Positions 7,445-14,881 of a DNA stretch of 23,281 nt are shown here, one piece after another. Source of the DNA: RFTU01 sp046094505 (GTDB lineage Bacteria > Pseudomonadota > Gammaproteobacteria > Burkholderiales > Burkholderiaceae_C); assembly GCA_046094505.1 (NCBI GenBank), contig JBJTHN010000079.1, positions 1 through 23,281 of the forward strand, written 5' to 3'. The position numbers and the translations under genes are program-made. How positions within the stretch are numbered: the first letter of the stretch is position 1; every line of letters begins with the position of its first letter. The notes beneath the pieces were generated by a model. That model was not told where the DNA came from. It was given only the letters and a program-made list of their open reading frames with translations, and made no database searches.

Positions 7445-9069
7445 AGCATCCTCAACAGGCCTGCGGTGGAGCCATCCAGGCCGCTGGTGTCGCCGCTTTC
7501 CATGCGGGGCAGCAGTTGGTTGCACAGGGCTTTGCCCAGCTCAACCCCCCACTGATCGAAGGCGTTGATGCCCCACACCGCCGCGCTGGTGAACACGCGG
7601 TGTTCGTACATCGCCACCAACGCGCCCAAGGTGTAGGCGTCCAAGCACTCCAGGACCAAGGTGGTGCTGGGCCGGTTGCCGGGGAAGGTGCGGTGGCGCG
7701 CCATCACCAGCGGCGCCATGTCCGGGGACGCCGTGGGTGGTCTCTCCAATGCCGCCTCTTCGGCGCGCTTGCCCAACATCAGCGCTTGGCTTTGGGCCAG
7801 GCAATTGGCCAAGAGCTTGCGGTGCAGGTCGGGCCATCCGTGGGTGGGCGTCTTCACCGCAATGAATTCCACCGGAATCACATCGGTGCCCTGGTGCAGC
7901 ATCTGGAAGTACGCGTGTTGGCCGTTGGTGCCCGGCTCGCCCCACACCACGGGGCTGGTGGCATAGGGCAAGGGCTGACCTTGCACGTCCACCGACTTGC
8001 CGTTGGACTCCATCTCCAGCTGCTGCAGGTAGGCCGGCAAGCGGCGCAGCCCCTGGTGGTACGGGGCCACGCTGCGGCTGCCAAAGCCCAAGAAGTTGCG
8101 GTACCACACATCGAGCAAGCCCAACTGCAGTGGCAGGTTGGACTGCGGTGCGGCTTGCTGAAAGTGCAGGTCCATGTCGTGCGCACCGCGCAGCAGGGCA
8201 CGGAAGCCCTCCTCACCCAGGGCAATGGCGATGGGCAGCCCGATGGCGCCCCACAGGGAGTAGCGCCCACCGACCCAATCCCAGAAGCCGAAGGTGGTGG
8301 TGATCCCGAACTCCGCAGCAGCCTTCAGGTTGGTGGTCACGCCCACAAAGTGTCGGGCCACATCTGTTGCGCCTTGGGCAAGAAACCAGGCCTTGGCCGC
8401 GTGGGCATTGGCCAGGGTTTCTTGCGTGGTGAAGGTCTTGGAGGCGACGATGAACAGCGTGCGATGGGGGTCCAACTGGCGCAGCACCGGCGCCAGGTCG
8501 TGGCCATCCACGTTGCTCACAAAGTGAAAGCGCAGCTGCGGATGCGACTGGGCTTGCAGAGCCGCCACCACCATCTGGGGCCCGAGGTCGCTGCCTCCAA
8601 TGCCGATGTTGACCACGTCGCGCAGGCCGCTGCTTTGCACGTCGCGCACCGTTGCCACGTAGGCCAGTAGGCGGTCCAACACGGCGTGCACCTCAGAGGC
8701 GTGGGGCCCTTGCCCGCGCGGTGCGCGCAAGGCCGTGTGCAGCACGGCACGGCCCTCGGTGGGGTTGGCCACCTCTCCGGCCATCATGGCGTCGCGTTGG
8801 TCCATCACGCCGCAGGCCTGCGCCAGGGACAACAGCCGCTCACGTACCGGCCCATCCCACAGGTTTTTGCTCAGGTCGGCGAACACCCCCGGGGCCTGCA
8901 GGCTGAATTGCTCAAAGCGCTGGGGATTGCTGGCAAAGGCACCCTTGAGATCGAAGCCGCGCCCGGCGCCCGGGGCTTGCGCCCAGGCGCTGAGCTCGGC
9001 CCAGGCCGGCGTGCGGTCGCCGCGCGGGAAAGCGGCATGGACGGCCAAGTTGTTCGGTGAGGACGGCAT
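7438..9069 (-). CDS. pgi: Glucose-6-phosphate isomerase
   Basis: Pgi interconverts glucose-6-phosphate and fructose-6-phosphate in the cytoplasm. The ATG at 9069 (MPSSPNNLAV) gives 543 residues, the usual bacterial length, and GAGG lies 11 bases upstream. Both family signatures are present: DWVGGRYSLWGAIGLPIA at 264-281 and FDQWGVELGKALCNQLLP near the C-terminus with the active-site lysine. The catalytic Glu is in WGEPGTNGQHA (Glu378) and the ring-opening His is in LHQG (His392); NIGIGGSDLGP at 154-164 is the phosphate-binding loop. It starts 13 bases after the tal stop and is surely co-transcribed with it. The open frame continues upstream to 9177 inside tal but reads as overlap only. Confidence 0.96.
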   Translation of the reverse strand: MPSSPNNLAVHAAFPRGDRTPAWAELSAWAQAPGAGRGFDLKGAFASNPQRFEQFSLQAPGVFADLSKNLWDGPVRERLLSLAQACGVMDQRDAMMAGEVANPTEGRAVLHTALRAPRGQGPHASEVHAVLDRLLAYVATVRDVQSSGLRDVVNIGIGGSDLGPQMVVAALQAQSHPQLRFHFVSNVDGHDLAPVLRQLDPHRTLFIVASKTFTTQETLANAHAAKAWFLAQGATDVARHFVGVTTNLKAAAEFGITTTFGFWDWVGGRYSLWGAIGLPIAIALGEEGFRALLRGAHDMDLHFQQAAPQSNLPLQLGLLDVWYRNFLGFGSRSVAPYHQGLRRLPAYLQQLEMESNGKSVDVQGQPLPYATSPVVWGEPGTNGQHAYFQMLHQGTDVIPVEFIAVKTPTHGWPDLHRKLLANCLAQSQALMLGKRAEEAALERPPTASPDMAPLVMARHRTFPGNRPSTTLVLECLDAYTLGALVAMYEHRVFTSAAVWGINAFDQWGVELGKALCNQLLPRMESGDTSGLDGSTAGLLRMLR

Positions 9070-9082
9070 GGCGCGGGCGTCC

Positions 9083-10036
9083 TCAGCGACGCTGCGCCAA
9101 CACCAGCGCATCCAGCTTGTGGGCGTCGGCGGCAAAGGCTCGGATGCCTTCGGCCAGCTTTTCTGTGGCCATCGCATCGTCGTTCAGGGCGTAGCGGAAG
9201 CTCGCTTCGTCGTGGTGCACCCGCTCGTGGGCTTGCTCGCGAGCGGCCTGGGCACTGAGCTGCACGGGCACCGGCTCGTCACGGCTTTGCAATTGGGCCA
9301 GCAAGTCCGGGCTGATGGTCAGCAGGTCGCAGCCGGCCAGCGCCAGGATCTGCCCCACGTTGCGAAAGCTCGCACCCATCACCTCGGTGTGAATGCCGAA
9401 GTGCTTGTAGTAGTGGTAGATCTGGGCCACCGATCGCACGCCGGGGTCCTGCGTCCCCGACATGGCCGCCTCGTCCCAGCTGGAGCCCGCCTGCTTCTTG
9501 GCCCAGTCGTAGATGCGGCCCACAAAGGGTGAGATCAGTTGAACGCCCGCGTCGCCACAGGCCACCGCCTGGCAGAAGGCGAACAGCAAGGTGAGGTTGC
9601 AGTGGATGCCTTCCCGTTCAAGCTCGGCGGCGGCCTGGATGCCTTCCCAGGTGGCCGCCACTTTGATCAAGACCCGGTCACGCCCCACTCCAGCGGCTTC
9701 GTACAGGGCCATGATGTCGCGCGCACGCTGCACGGTGGCCACACGGTCAAAGCTCAGGCGTGCATCCACCTCGGTGCTCACGCGGCCCGGAACCACCTTC
9801 AGGATCTCCAGCCCAAAGCGCACCAACACACGGTCGATCACCTGCGGCAGCGGCAGGCCCGGATGCGCGGTCACCACCTCGGCCAGCAGCGGTGCGTATT
9901 CGGGCTGCTGCACGGCCTTGAGGATGAGTGATGGGTTGGTGGTGGCGTCGCGCGGGGCAAATTGGGCCAACTGCTTGAAGTTGCCGGTGTCGGCCACCAC
10001 GGTGGTGCAGCGCTTGAGTTGCTCGAGTTGTTTCAT
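9083..10036 (-). CDS. tal: Transaldolase
   Basis: Transaldolase moves a dihydroxyacetone unit between sugar phosphates in the non-oxidative pentose phosphate pathway. The ATG at 10036 (MKQLEQLKRCTTVVADTGNF) gives 317 residues, the size of E. coli TalB, and AAGGAACG lies just upstream as the ribosome-binding site; the longer frame to 10081 is not needed. DATTNPS is at residues 30-36 and the Schiff-base lysine is Lys125 in RVLIKVAATWEG. The phosphate site segment SPFVGRIYDWAKK and the GASFRN motif are also present. It is the first gene of a tal-pgi unit facing away from zwf-hexR, with a shared regulatory region between them. Confidence 0.97.
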   Translation of the reverse strand: MKQLEQLKRCTTVVADTGNFKQLAQFAPRDATTNPSLILKAVQQPEYAPLLAEVVTAHPGLPLPQVIDRVLVRFGLEILKVVPGRVSTEVDARLSFDRVATVQRARDIMALYEAAGVGRDRVLIKVAATWEGIQAAAELEREGIHCNLTLLFAFCQAVACGDAGVQLISPFVGRIYDWAKKQAGSSWDEAAMSGTQDPGVRSVAQIYHYYKHFGIHTEVMGASFRNVGQILALAGCDLLTISPDLLAQLQSRDEPVPVQLSAQAAREQAHERVHHDEASFRYALNDDAMATEKLAEGIRAFAADAHKLDALVLAQRR

Positions 10037-10052
10037 CTGGACGTTCCTTGCA

Positions 10053-10081
10053 TTGACCCTGGCATGAAACTCATGCATCAT
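10053..10081 (+). promoter_or_regulatory. Candidate sigma-70 promoter for zwf-hexR
   Basis: TTGACC at 10053-10058 (5 of 6 to the -35 consensus) and CATCAT at 10076-10081 (4 of 6 to the -10) are separated by 17 bases. The start point would fall near 10088, exactly at the left edge of the TGTAAC-TTT-GTTACA dyad. That layout fits repression by HexR. No strong ribosome-binding site is visible before the zwf ATG. Confidence 0.4.
10062..10076. promoter_or_regulatory. Second 6-3-6 dyad in the tal/zwf intergenic region, factor unknown
   Basis: GCATGA-AAC-TCATGC is a perfect inverted repeat with 6-base arms and a 3-base centre, the same geometry as the HexR-type site. The two centres are 26 bases apart. 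It lies in the spacer of the proposed zwf promoter and 25 bases before the tal ATG, so it could be a second operator or a small hairpin in the tal leader. Confidence 0.45.
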
Positions 10082-10087
10082 CCGAAG

Positions 10088-10102
10088 TGTAACTTTGTTA
10101 CA
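10088..10102. promoter_or_regulatory. HexR-type operator between tal-pgi and zwf-hexR
   Basis: TGTAACTTTGTTACA is a perfect dyad (6-base arms, 3-base centre). It matches the known HexR site form, TGTA(A)-N5-(T)TACA over 15 bases. It lies 38 bases before the zwf ATG and 51 bases before the tal ATG, and the hexR gene itself is second in the zwf unit. HexR is known to be a repressor released by 2-keto-3-deoxy-6-phosphogluconate. One site could control both divergent units and give autoregulation. Confidence 0.78.
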
Positions 10103-10140
10103 TCCCCTCGAACCTGCACTTCCCTCTGCAGCAGCGCCTC

Positions 10141-11601
10141 ATGTCTTTCGATTTGGTCCTGTTCGGCGGCACCGGTGACCTCACCTGGCGCAAGCTGATG
10201 CCCGCCCTCTTTCAGGCCTGGCGGCACCACAAGCTGCCCGCCGACGGTCGCATTCTCGCTGTGGCCCGCGAAGAGCGCAGCCACGCCCAGTACCGCGATT
10301 TCATCCGCGAGCGCTTCTTTGAGGTGGAGGCCGCCAAACAGCCCAGCCCGCAAGAGTTTGACCGCTTCTCTGAGTTGCTGCACTACCGCCGCATGGACCT
10401 GTCGCAAGCCAGCGACTATGAAGGCCTCAAGGGATGGGTCGATGCGCGCGGGGCCCAAACCGTGGTGCTGTTCTTGGCCACCAGCCCCCACCTGTTTCCG
10501 CAGATTTGCCAGCAGTTGGGTACGGTGGGCCTGAACGGGCCGCATGTGCGGGTGGTTCTGGAAAAACCCTTGGGCCATGACCTGCAAAGCGCCCGCGAGA
10601 TCAACCGGGCCGTGGCCAGCGCCTTCACCGAACGACAGGCCCTGCGCATCGACCACTACCTGGGCAAGCCGGCCGTTCAGAACCTGTCGGCCCTGCGCTT
10701 TGGGAATGCTCTGTTCGAGCCGCTGTGGCGTCGCGAATCAATCTCCAACATCCAGATCACCTTGGCCGAGCGCATCGGTGTGGGTACCCGCGGAGACTTC
10801 TACGACCGCACCGGCGCTCTGCGAGACATGGTTCAAAACCATGCGCTGCAGCTCTTGACCATGATCGCGATGGAGCCACCGCCCTCCAACGACGCCGACG
10901 CGATCCGCGATGAAAAGCTCAAGGTGCTGAAGTCGCTCAAGCCCTTCACCCCCGAGACGGTGATGCGCGATGTGGTTCGCGGCCAATACCGCGCCGGCAC
11001 CATTGAGGGCCAGAAGGTGCCCGGCTACCTCGACGAAGCCAAGGTTCCACCCGACAGTACCGGTGAAACCTTTGTGGCGCTGCGCACCGAGGTGCAGAAC
11101 TGGCGCTGGGCTGGCGTGCCCTTTTACCTGCGCACCGGCAAGCGCCTGGCCGAACGCGAAGCGCAGATCGTGGTGAACTTCAGACCCGTGCCCCACCCCA
11201 TCTTCCCCGGTGCTGCACGCACCAACAAATTGGTGATCAAGCTCCAACCCGAAGATGGCCTGGAGCTGCACCTGATGGCGGCCAAGGGGGGCTTGGGCGC
11301 CTTGGGCAGCGGCAACGAACAGCTGTCGCCGGTATCGCTGGACCTGGACTTCGACAAGGCCTTTCCCACCGAGCGCATTGGTGCCTACGAACGGCTGCTG
11401 CTGGACGCCCTGGCCGGTCGCCTGAACCTGTTCGTACGCAGCGACGAACAAGAGCAGGCCTGGCAATGGGTGGAACCCATCCTGCATCACTGGGCCCATG
11501 ACAGCGAAGGCCCTCGGCCCTATGTGGCCGGCAGCTGGGGCCCCCCAGCGGCCAGCGCCCTGGTGGCGCGCGACGGCCACGCCTGGGCCGAAGAGCAGTA
11601 A
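10141..11601 (+). CDS. zwf: Glucose-6-phosphate 1-dehydrogenase
   Basis: Zwf oxidises glucose-6-phosphate to 6-phosphogluconolactone and makes NADPH, feeding the Entner-Doudoroff and oxidative pentose phosphate routes. The 486-residue protein starts MSFDLVLFGGTGDL with the NAD(P)-binding loop at residues 9-14. The substrate signature RIDHYLGK is at 169-176 with the catalytic His in it, and EKPLGHDL (141-148) and FYLRTGKRL are further family marks. The length fits bacterial enzymes (E. coli 491). The ATG at 10141 lacks a clear Shine-Dalgarno sequence (CAGCAGCGCCTC precedes it). hexR follows 20 bases after the stop. No pgl or edd gene is in the unit, although the three often travel together in relatives. 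Confidence 0.97.
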   Translation: MSFDLVLFGGTGDLTWRKLMPALFQAWRHHKLPADGRILAVAREERSHAQYRDFIRERFFEVEAAKQPSPQEFDRFSELLHYRRMDLSQASDYEGLKGWVDARGAQTVVLFLATSPHLFPQICQQLGTVGLNGPHVRVVLEKPLGHDLQSAREINRAVASAFTERQALRIDHYLGKPAVQNLSALRFGNALFEPLWRRESISNIQITLAERIGVGTRGDFYDRTGALRDMVQNHALQLLTMIAMEPPPSNDADAIRDEKLKVLKSLKPFTPETVMRDVVRGQYRAGTIEGQKVPGYLDEAKVPPDSTGETFVALRTEVQNWRWAGVPFYLRTGKRLAEREAQIVVNFRPVPHPIFPGAARTNKLVIKLQPEDGLELHLMAAKGGLGALGSGNEQLSPVSLDLDFDKAFPTERIGAYERLLLDALAGRLNLFVRSDEQEQAWQWVEPILHHWAHDSEGPRPYVAGSWGPPAASALVARDGHAWAEEQ

Positions 11602-11621
11602 GCCACCGGAGGCCACACCCC

Positions 11622-12497
11622 ATGAGCCTGATCGACCGCATTCGAGCCTCCCTGCCCGCCTTGCCCCCGGCCGAACAACGGGTGGCCAACCTGGTGCTGG
11701 CCGACCCGCGCGCCTTCGCCAGCCTGCCCGTGGTGGAGCTGGCTGAGCGGTCCCATGTCAGCAAGCCCACCGTGGTGCGCTTTTGCCGCAGCGTGGGCTA
11801 TGACGGCTTGGCCGACTTCAAGCTCAAGCTGGCCGGCACCGTCAACGAGGGCGTGCCCTTCGTGCACCGCGCAGTGGATGAAGACGACAAGCCCCACGAC
11901 ATCGTGGTCAAGGTCATCGACAACGCGGTCAGTGCGCTGCTGCGCTACCGCAACGAGGCTGCCGACCACGCCTTCGACCTGGCCATCGAGGCCTTGGCCC
12001 AGGCCTGTCGCCACAAAGGCCGCATCGAGTTCTACGGCGTGGGCAATTCCGGCATCGTCGCGCAGGACGCGCAGCACAAGTTCTTCCGCCTGGGTGTCAC
12101 CGCCACGGCCATCAGCGACGGCCATGTTCAAGTGATGAGCGCCACCATGCTGAGCCCCGGCGATTGCGCGGTGATCATCTCCAACTCCGGCCGCAGCCGG
12201 GACCTCCTGGACGCCGAAGACATTGCCCACCGCAAAGGCGCCACCACCATCCTCATCACCGCCAGCGCTTCACCCCTGGCCCACATGGCCAACGGGCACA
12301 ACCGGCTGCTGCTGGCCGCCGATCACCCCGAGGACCACGACCGCTACAGCCCCATGGTCTCGCGCCTGCTGCACCTGACGATTGTGGACATCCTGACCAC
12401 CGGTGTGGCCCTGCGCCTGGGGCCCGACATGCGCGGCCCCTTGCAGGAAATCAAGCGCAACCTGCGCTCGCGGCGCTACCTGCCCAGCGCGCGCTAG
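11622..12497 (+). CDS. hexR: RpiR-family transcriptional regulator, HexR
   Basis: HexR controls central carbon genes in response to 2-keto-3-deoxy-6-phosphogluconate. The 291-residue protein has an N-terminal HTH_6 domain, with the helix-turn-helix at about residues 37-60 (VVELAERSHVSKPTVVRFC), and a C-terminal SIS sugar-phosphate domain at about 120-260 with YGVGNSG (138-144) and ISNSGRSRD (186-194). A good ribosome-binding site, CGGAGG, is at 11606-11611. Its place behind zwf and the TGTAAC-TTT-GTTACA dyad upstream of zwf both support HexR over other RpiR members. Its TAG stop overlaps the TAG stop of the convergent mlaB gene in a shared CTAG. Confidence 0.93.
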   Translation: MSLIDRIRASLPALPPAEQRVANLVLADPRAFASLPVVELAERSHVSKPTVVRFCRSVGYDGLADFKLKLAGTVNEGVPFVHRAVDEDDKPHDIVVKVIDNAVSALLRYRNEAADHAFDLAIEALAQACRHKGRIEFYGVGNSGIVAQDAQHKFFRLGVTATAISDGHVQVMSATMLSPGDCAVIISNSGRSRDLLDAEDIAHRKGATTILITASASPLAHMANGHNRLLLAADHPEDHDRYSPMVSRLLHLTIVDILTTGVALRLGPDMRGPLQEIKRNLRSRRYLPSAR

Positions 12498-12769
12498 GCG
12501 TTCAGGCCAAAAAGCTCAGCCACGCCGTACAAGGCCATGAGGGCTGCGAGCTTGGGCGGTACCGACTGCAGCACCAGGGCCAGACCGCGCTCTCGCGCCA
12601 GCCGCCGGCACTGCAACAGCACCGAAATGGCGGCCGTGTCCAACTCACGCAGCGCACCAGCGTTGAGCTCAACCGGTTCGGCGCTGGCACGGCCGATGGC
12701 ACCTTGCAAACCACCGAGCACCGCGGTGGCTTCTTGCATCGTCAGCCGGGTGGGCAGGTCGAGCTTCAC
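12494..12769 (-). CDS. mlaB: STAS-domain protein MlaB
   Basis: MlaB binds the MlaF ATPase on the cytoplasmic side of the MlaFEDB lipid transporter and is needed for its assembly or activity. I chose the GTG at 12769, which overlaps the mlaC stop in GTGA, because the other junctions in this operon use the same 4-base overlap and it gives a 91-residue protein of STAS size; the longer open frame to 12877 runs through mlaC and is not convincing. The STAS core LRELDTAAISVLLQ has Thr45, the residue corresponding to the functionally important threonine of E. coli MlaB. It is the last gene of the operon and its stop overlaps that of hexR. Confidence 0.85.
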   Translation of the reverse strand: MKLDLPTRLTMQEATAVLGGLQGAIGRASAEPVELNAGALRELDTAAISVLLQCRRLARERGLALVLQSVPPKLAALMALYGVAELFGLNA

Positions 12770-13479
12770 GCCTTGGACGCACCCTTGTTGCGTTCGGCCA
12801 GCTTGCTGATCAGCCCATCGATGCCCGAGGCGCTGATTTCCTGAGCAAAGCTGGCACGGTACTGTTCCACCAACCAAATGCCCAAGACATTGAAGTCGTA
12901 GACCTTCCAGCCATTGCCCGACCGCTCCAAGCGGTACTCCAACTGAATGGGCTCGCCGCGCCCCTTGATTTCGGTGCGCACCACCACTTCGTTGTCGCTG
13001 GGATTGGCACGCAGGGGTTTGAGGGCGATCGACTGGTCTTTGACCTGCGCCAGGGCCCCCGAGTAGGTGCGCACCAACAGGAGCTTGAACTCCTCTTGCA
13101 GGCGCCGCTGCTGCTCGGGCGTGGCGCTGCGCCAGTGCCGGCCCACGGCCGAGGCCGTCATGCGCTGGAAGTTGACATGGGGCATGACCTTGCTGTCGAC
13201 CAAGGCCATGACGCGCGCGGTGTCGCCAGCCTGGATGGCCCGGTCGGACTTCACGGTGTTGAGCACCTCGGTCGAGAGCTCCAGGATGAAGGCATCCGGT
13301 GCGGGGGCTGCGGCCGGGCTGGGTGCGGCCTGCGCCCAGGCCTGAGGGCTGTGCAGCGCGGCAGCGCCCATCAGGGCCAGGGACATGCCCAGGGCCACAC
13401 CACCGGCCAAGCGCCGTGCCAAGGGAGCCCAGCGGTGCTCAGCACCAGGGAAAGTGGGGGTCGGAATCAAGCGGTTCAT
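12766..13479 (-). CDS. mlaC: Periplasmic phospholipid-binding protein MlaC
   Basis: MlaC carries phospholipids across the periplasm between MlaA in the outer membrane and MlaFEDB in the inner membrane. The 237-residue precursor has a long N-region, a hydrophobic core at about residues 26-43 and a likely signal peptidase I site at AWA-QA near residue 50, then a Pro/Ala-rich linker. The mature part shows the MlaC/Ttg2D pattern: VMPHVNFQRMTASAVGRHW, TPEQQRRLQEEFKLLLVRTYSGAL, and the C-terminal GWKVYDFNVLGIWLVEQYRASF. It overlaps mlaA by 4 bases upstream and mlaB by 4 bases downstream. Confidence 0.94.
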   Translation of the reverse strand: MNRLIPTPTFPGAEHRWAPLARRLAGGVALGMSLALMGAAALHSPQAWAQAAPSPAAAPAPDAFILELSTEVLNTVKSDRAIQAGDTARVMALVDSKVMPHVNFQRMTASAVGRHWRSATPEQQRRLQEEFKLLLVRTYSGALAQVKDQSIALKPLRANPSDNEVVVRTEIKGRGEPIQLEYRLERSGNGWKVYDFNVLGIWLVEQYRASFAQEISASGIDGLISKLAERNKGASKA

Positions 13480-14378
13480 GGCCCTTCAGGGGCCGGCGTT
13501 TCCAGCCATAACTGTTCATTGTTTTCTTCTGGCGGGTTGCCATCGTAGACAAGACTGCGCCGGCGCGTGAGATAGGCGTCACGCACGAAGGTGTATTTAT
13601 CAAGGGCCACCGTATCGAGCATGCGGGTGAAGGGCAGCGCGTCGGTGCGGGCATCGGTCAGCCTCAGACCCGTCCAGCGCCACTTCTGGGGAGCGTCACT
13701 GGGGTAGATGCTGGAGTTGTATGCGGTGTCCAGGCCAAAGCCCACCGCGTCACGCACGGAGGAGGGGCCAAAGAGGGGAAGCACCACATAAGGCCCCGCG
13801 GGCACGCCCCAATGGCCCAGTGTCTGGCCGAAGTCCTCGCTTTGCCGCTCCAGGCCCGCCTCGCTGGCCACGTCCAACAAGCCCCCAAGGCCGAACACGG
13901 TGTTCACGCCCACGCGCATGGTCATCTCGGCCGCACGCGCACCCTTGCCTTGCAGCACCAGGTTCACCGCCGACCAGGCGTCCGACACGTTGCCCAAGAC
14001 ATTGCCCACCCCGGTTCGAACGGGTTTGGGCACCGCCGCTTCATAAGCCTCGGCCACGGGCTTGACCAGGAAATGGTCGACCACGCCGTTGAAGAGGAAG
14101 ACCGCGCGGTTGACCCGCTCGAAGGGGTCTTGGCCCGGCAAGGCGGGACGCACCTTGCCCCACAAGCGCATGGCCGCTGCCATGGCGGCGGCTTGCGCAT
14201 TCGCCCCAACGGTCGCTTCAGAGGCGCCGGGCGGTGGGTTGGTGGCTTGCGCAGCGGCTGCGGTCTGTGCCATGGCCGAGCCCACCGGGCCCAGGCCCAG
14301 GCTGGCCACCATCAACAGCGCCGAGGTTTTTCCCACGGCCCACTGCCGGCCCCGCATGCCCAACGATTCGCGCTTCAT
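13476..14378 (-). CDS. mlaA: MlaA (VacJ) family outer-membrane lipid-asymmetry protein, no lipobox cysteine
   Basis: MlaA removes misplaced phospholipids from the outer leaflet and hands them to MlaC. The 300-residue protein has the MlaA core: DPFERVNRAVFLFNGVVDHFLVKPVAEAY begins near residue 83, followed by VPKPVRTGVGNVLGNVSD, FGQTLGHWGVPAGPYVVLPLFGPSSVRD and a YTFVRDAYLTRR segment. MlaA proteins are normally lipoproteins, but the N-terminus here (KTSALLMVASLGLGPVGSAMA-QTAAAA) ends in a signal peptidase I-like site with no cysteine, and is followed by an Ala-rich linker of about 35 residues. It sits between mlaD and mlaC with 4-base overlaps on both sides, the order usual in betaproteobacteria. 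Confidence 0.93.
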   Translation of the reverse strand: MKRESLGMRGRQWAVGKTSALLMVASLGLGPVGSAMAQTAAAAQATNPPPGASEATVGANAQAAAMAAAMRLWGKVRPALPGQDPFERVNRAVFLFNGVVDHFLVKPVAEAYEAAVPKPVRTGVGNVLGNVSDAWSAVNLVLQGKGARAAEMTMRVGVNTVFGLGGLLDVASEAGLERQSEDFGQTLGHWGVPAGPYVVLPLFGPSSVRDAVGFGLDTAYNSSIYPSDAPQKWRWTGLRLTDARTDALPFTRMLDTVALDKYTFVRDAYLTRRRSLVYDGNPPEENNEQLWLETPAPEGP

Positions 14379-14848
14379 TTGCTGGCCCCCGCGCCATCGG
14401 CCGCCTTGTTGAAGAGGAACTGGCCGATCAGGTTTTCCAGGATGACAGCCGACTGAGTCGAGGTGATGGCGTCACCCGCGGCCAGGTTCTTGTCGTCACC
14501 CCCGGGCTCGATGCCGATGAACTGGTCACCCAGCAGGCCCGAGGTCAGGATCTTGGCCGAAGAGTCGCGCGGAAACTGCACATCGGGGTTGAGCTCCATC
14601 GTTACCACGCCTTGAAAGGTGGTGGGATCCAGGCCGATGGACTTCACACGCCCCACCGTCACACCGGCACTGCGTACCGGTGCGCGTGGCTTGAGGCCCC
14701 CGATGTTGTCGAAACGCGCCGTGACCACATAGCCCTGGCTCTGCCCGAAGCTGGCCAGGTTGGCGGCCTTGAGCGAGAGAAACAGCAAGCCCAGCAGGCC
14801 CAGCAGCACAAAGCAGCCGACCATGACTTCGATGCCCTTCTTGTTCAT
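14375..14848 (-). CDS. mlaD: MCE-domain lipid-transport subunit MlaD
   Basis: MlaD forms the periplasmic hexameric ring of the inner-membrane MlaFEDB complex. The 157-residue protein has one N-terminal transmembrane helix at about residues 6-27 (EVMVGCFVLLGLLGLLFLSL) and a single MCE domain: VTARFDNIGGLKPRAPVRSAGVTVG, then SSAKILTSGLLGDQFIGIEPGG with the pore-loop region, and a C-terminal helix. AGAAGG lies close before the ATG at 14848. It starts 33 bases after the mlaE stop, the widest gap in the operon, and overlaps mlaA by 4 bases. Confidence 0.96.
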   Translation of the reverse strand: MNKKGIEVMVGCFVLLGLLGLLFLSLKAANLASFGQSQGYVVTARFDNIGGLKPRAPVRSAGVTVGRVKSIGLDPTTFQGVVTMELNPDVQFPRDSSAKILTSGLLGDQFIGIEPGGDDKNLAAGDAITSTQSAVILENLIGQFLFNKAADGAGASK

Positions 14849-14881
14849 ACCTTCTTCCCCATCACACCCGGGCCTGTGGCC

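Noticed and set aside
12770..12877. A longer N-terminus for MlaB
   Set aside because: The extra 36 residues overlap the end of mlaC in another frame and do not resemble a STAS domain. The GTG in the GTGA overlap matches the other junctions of the operon.
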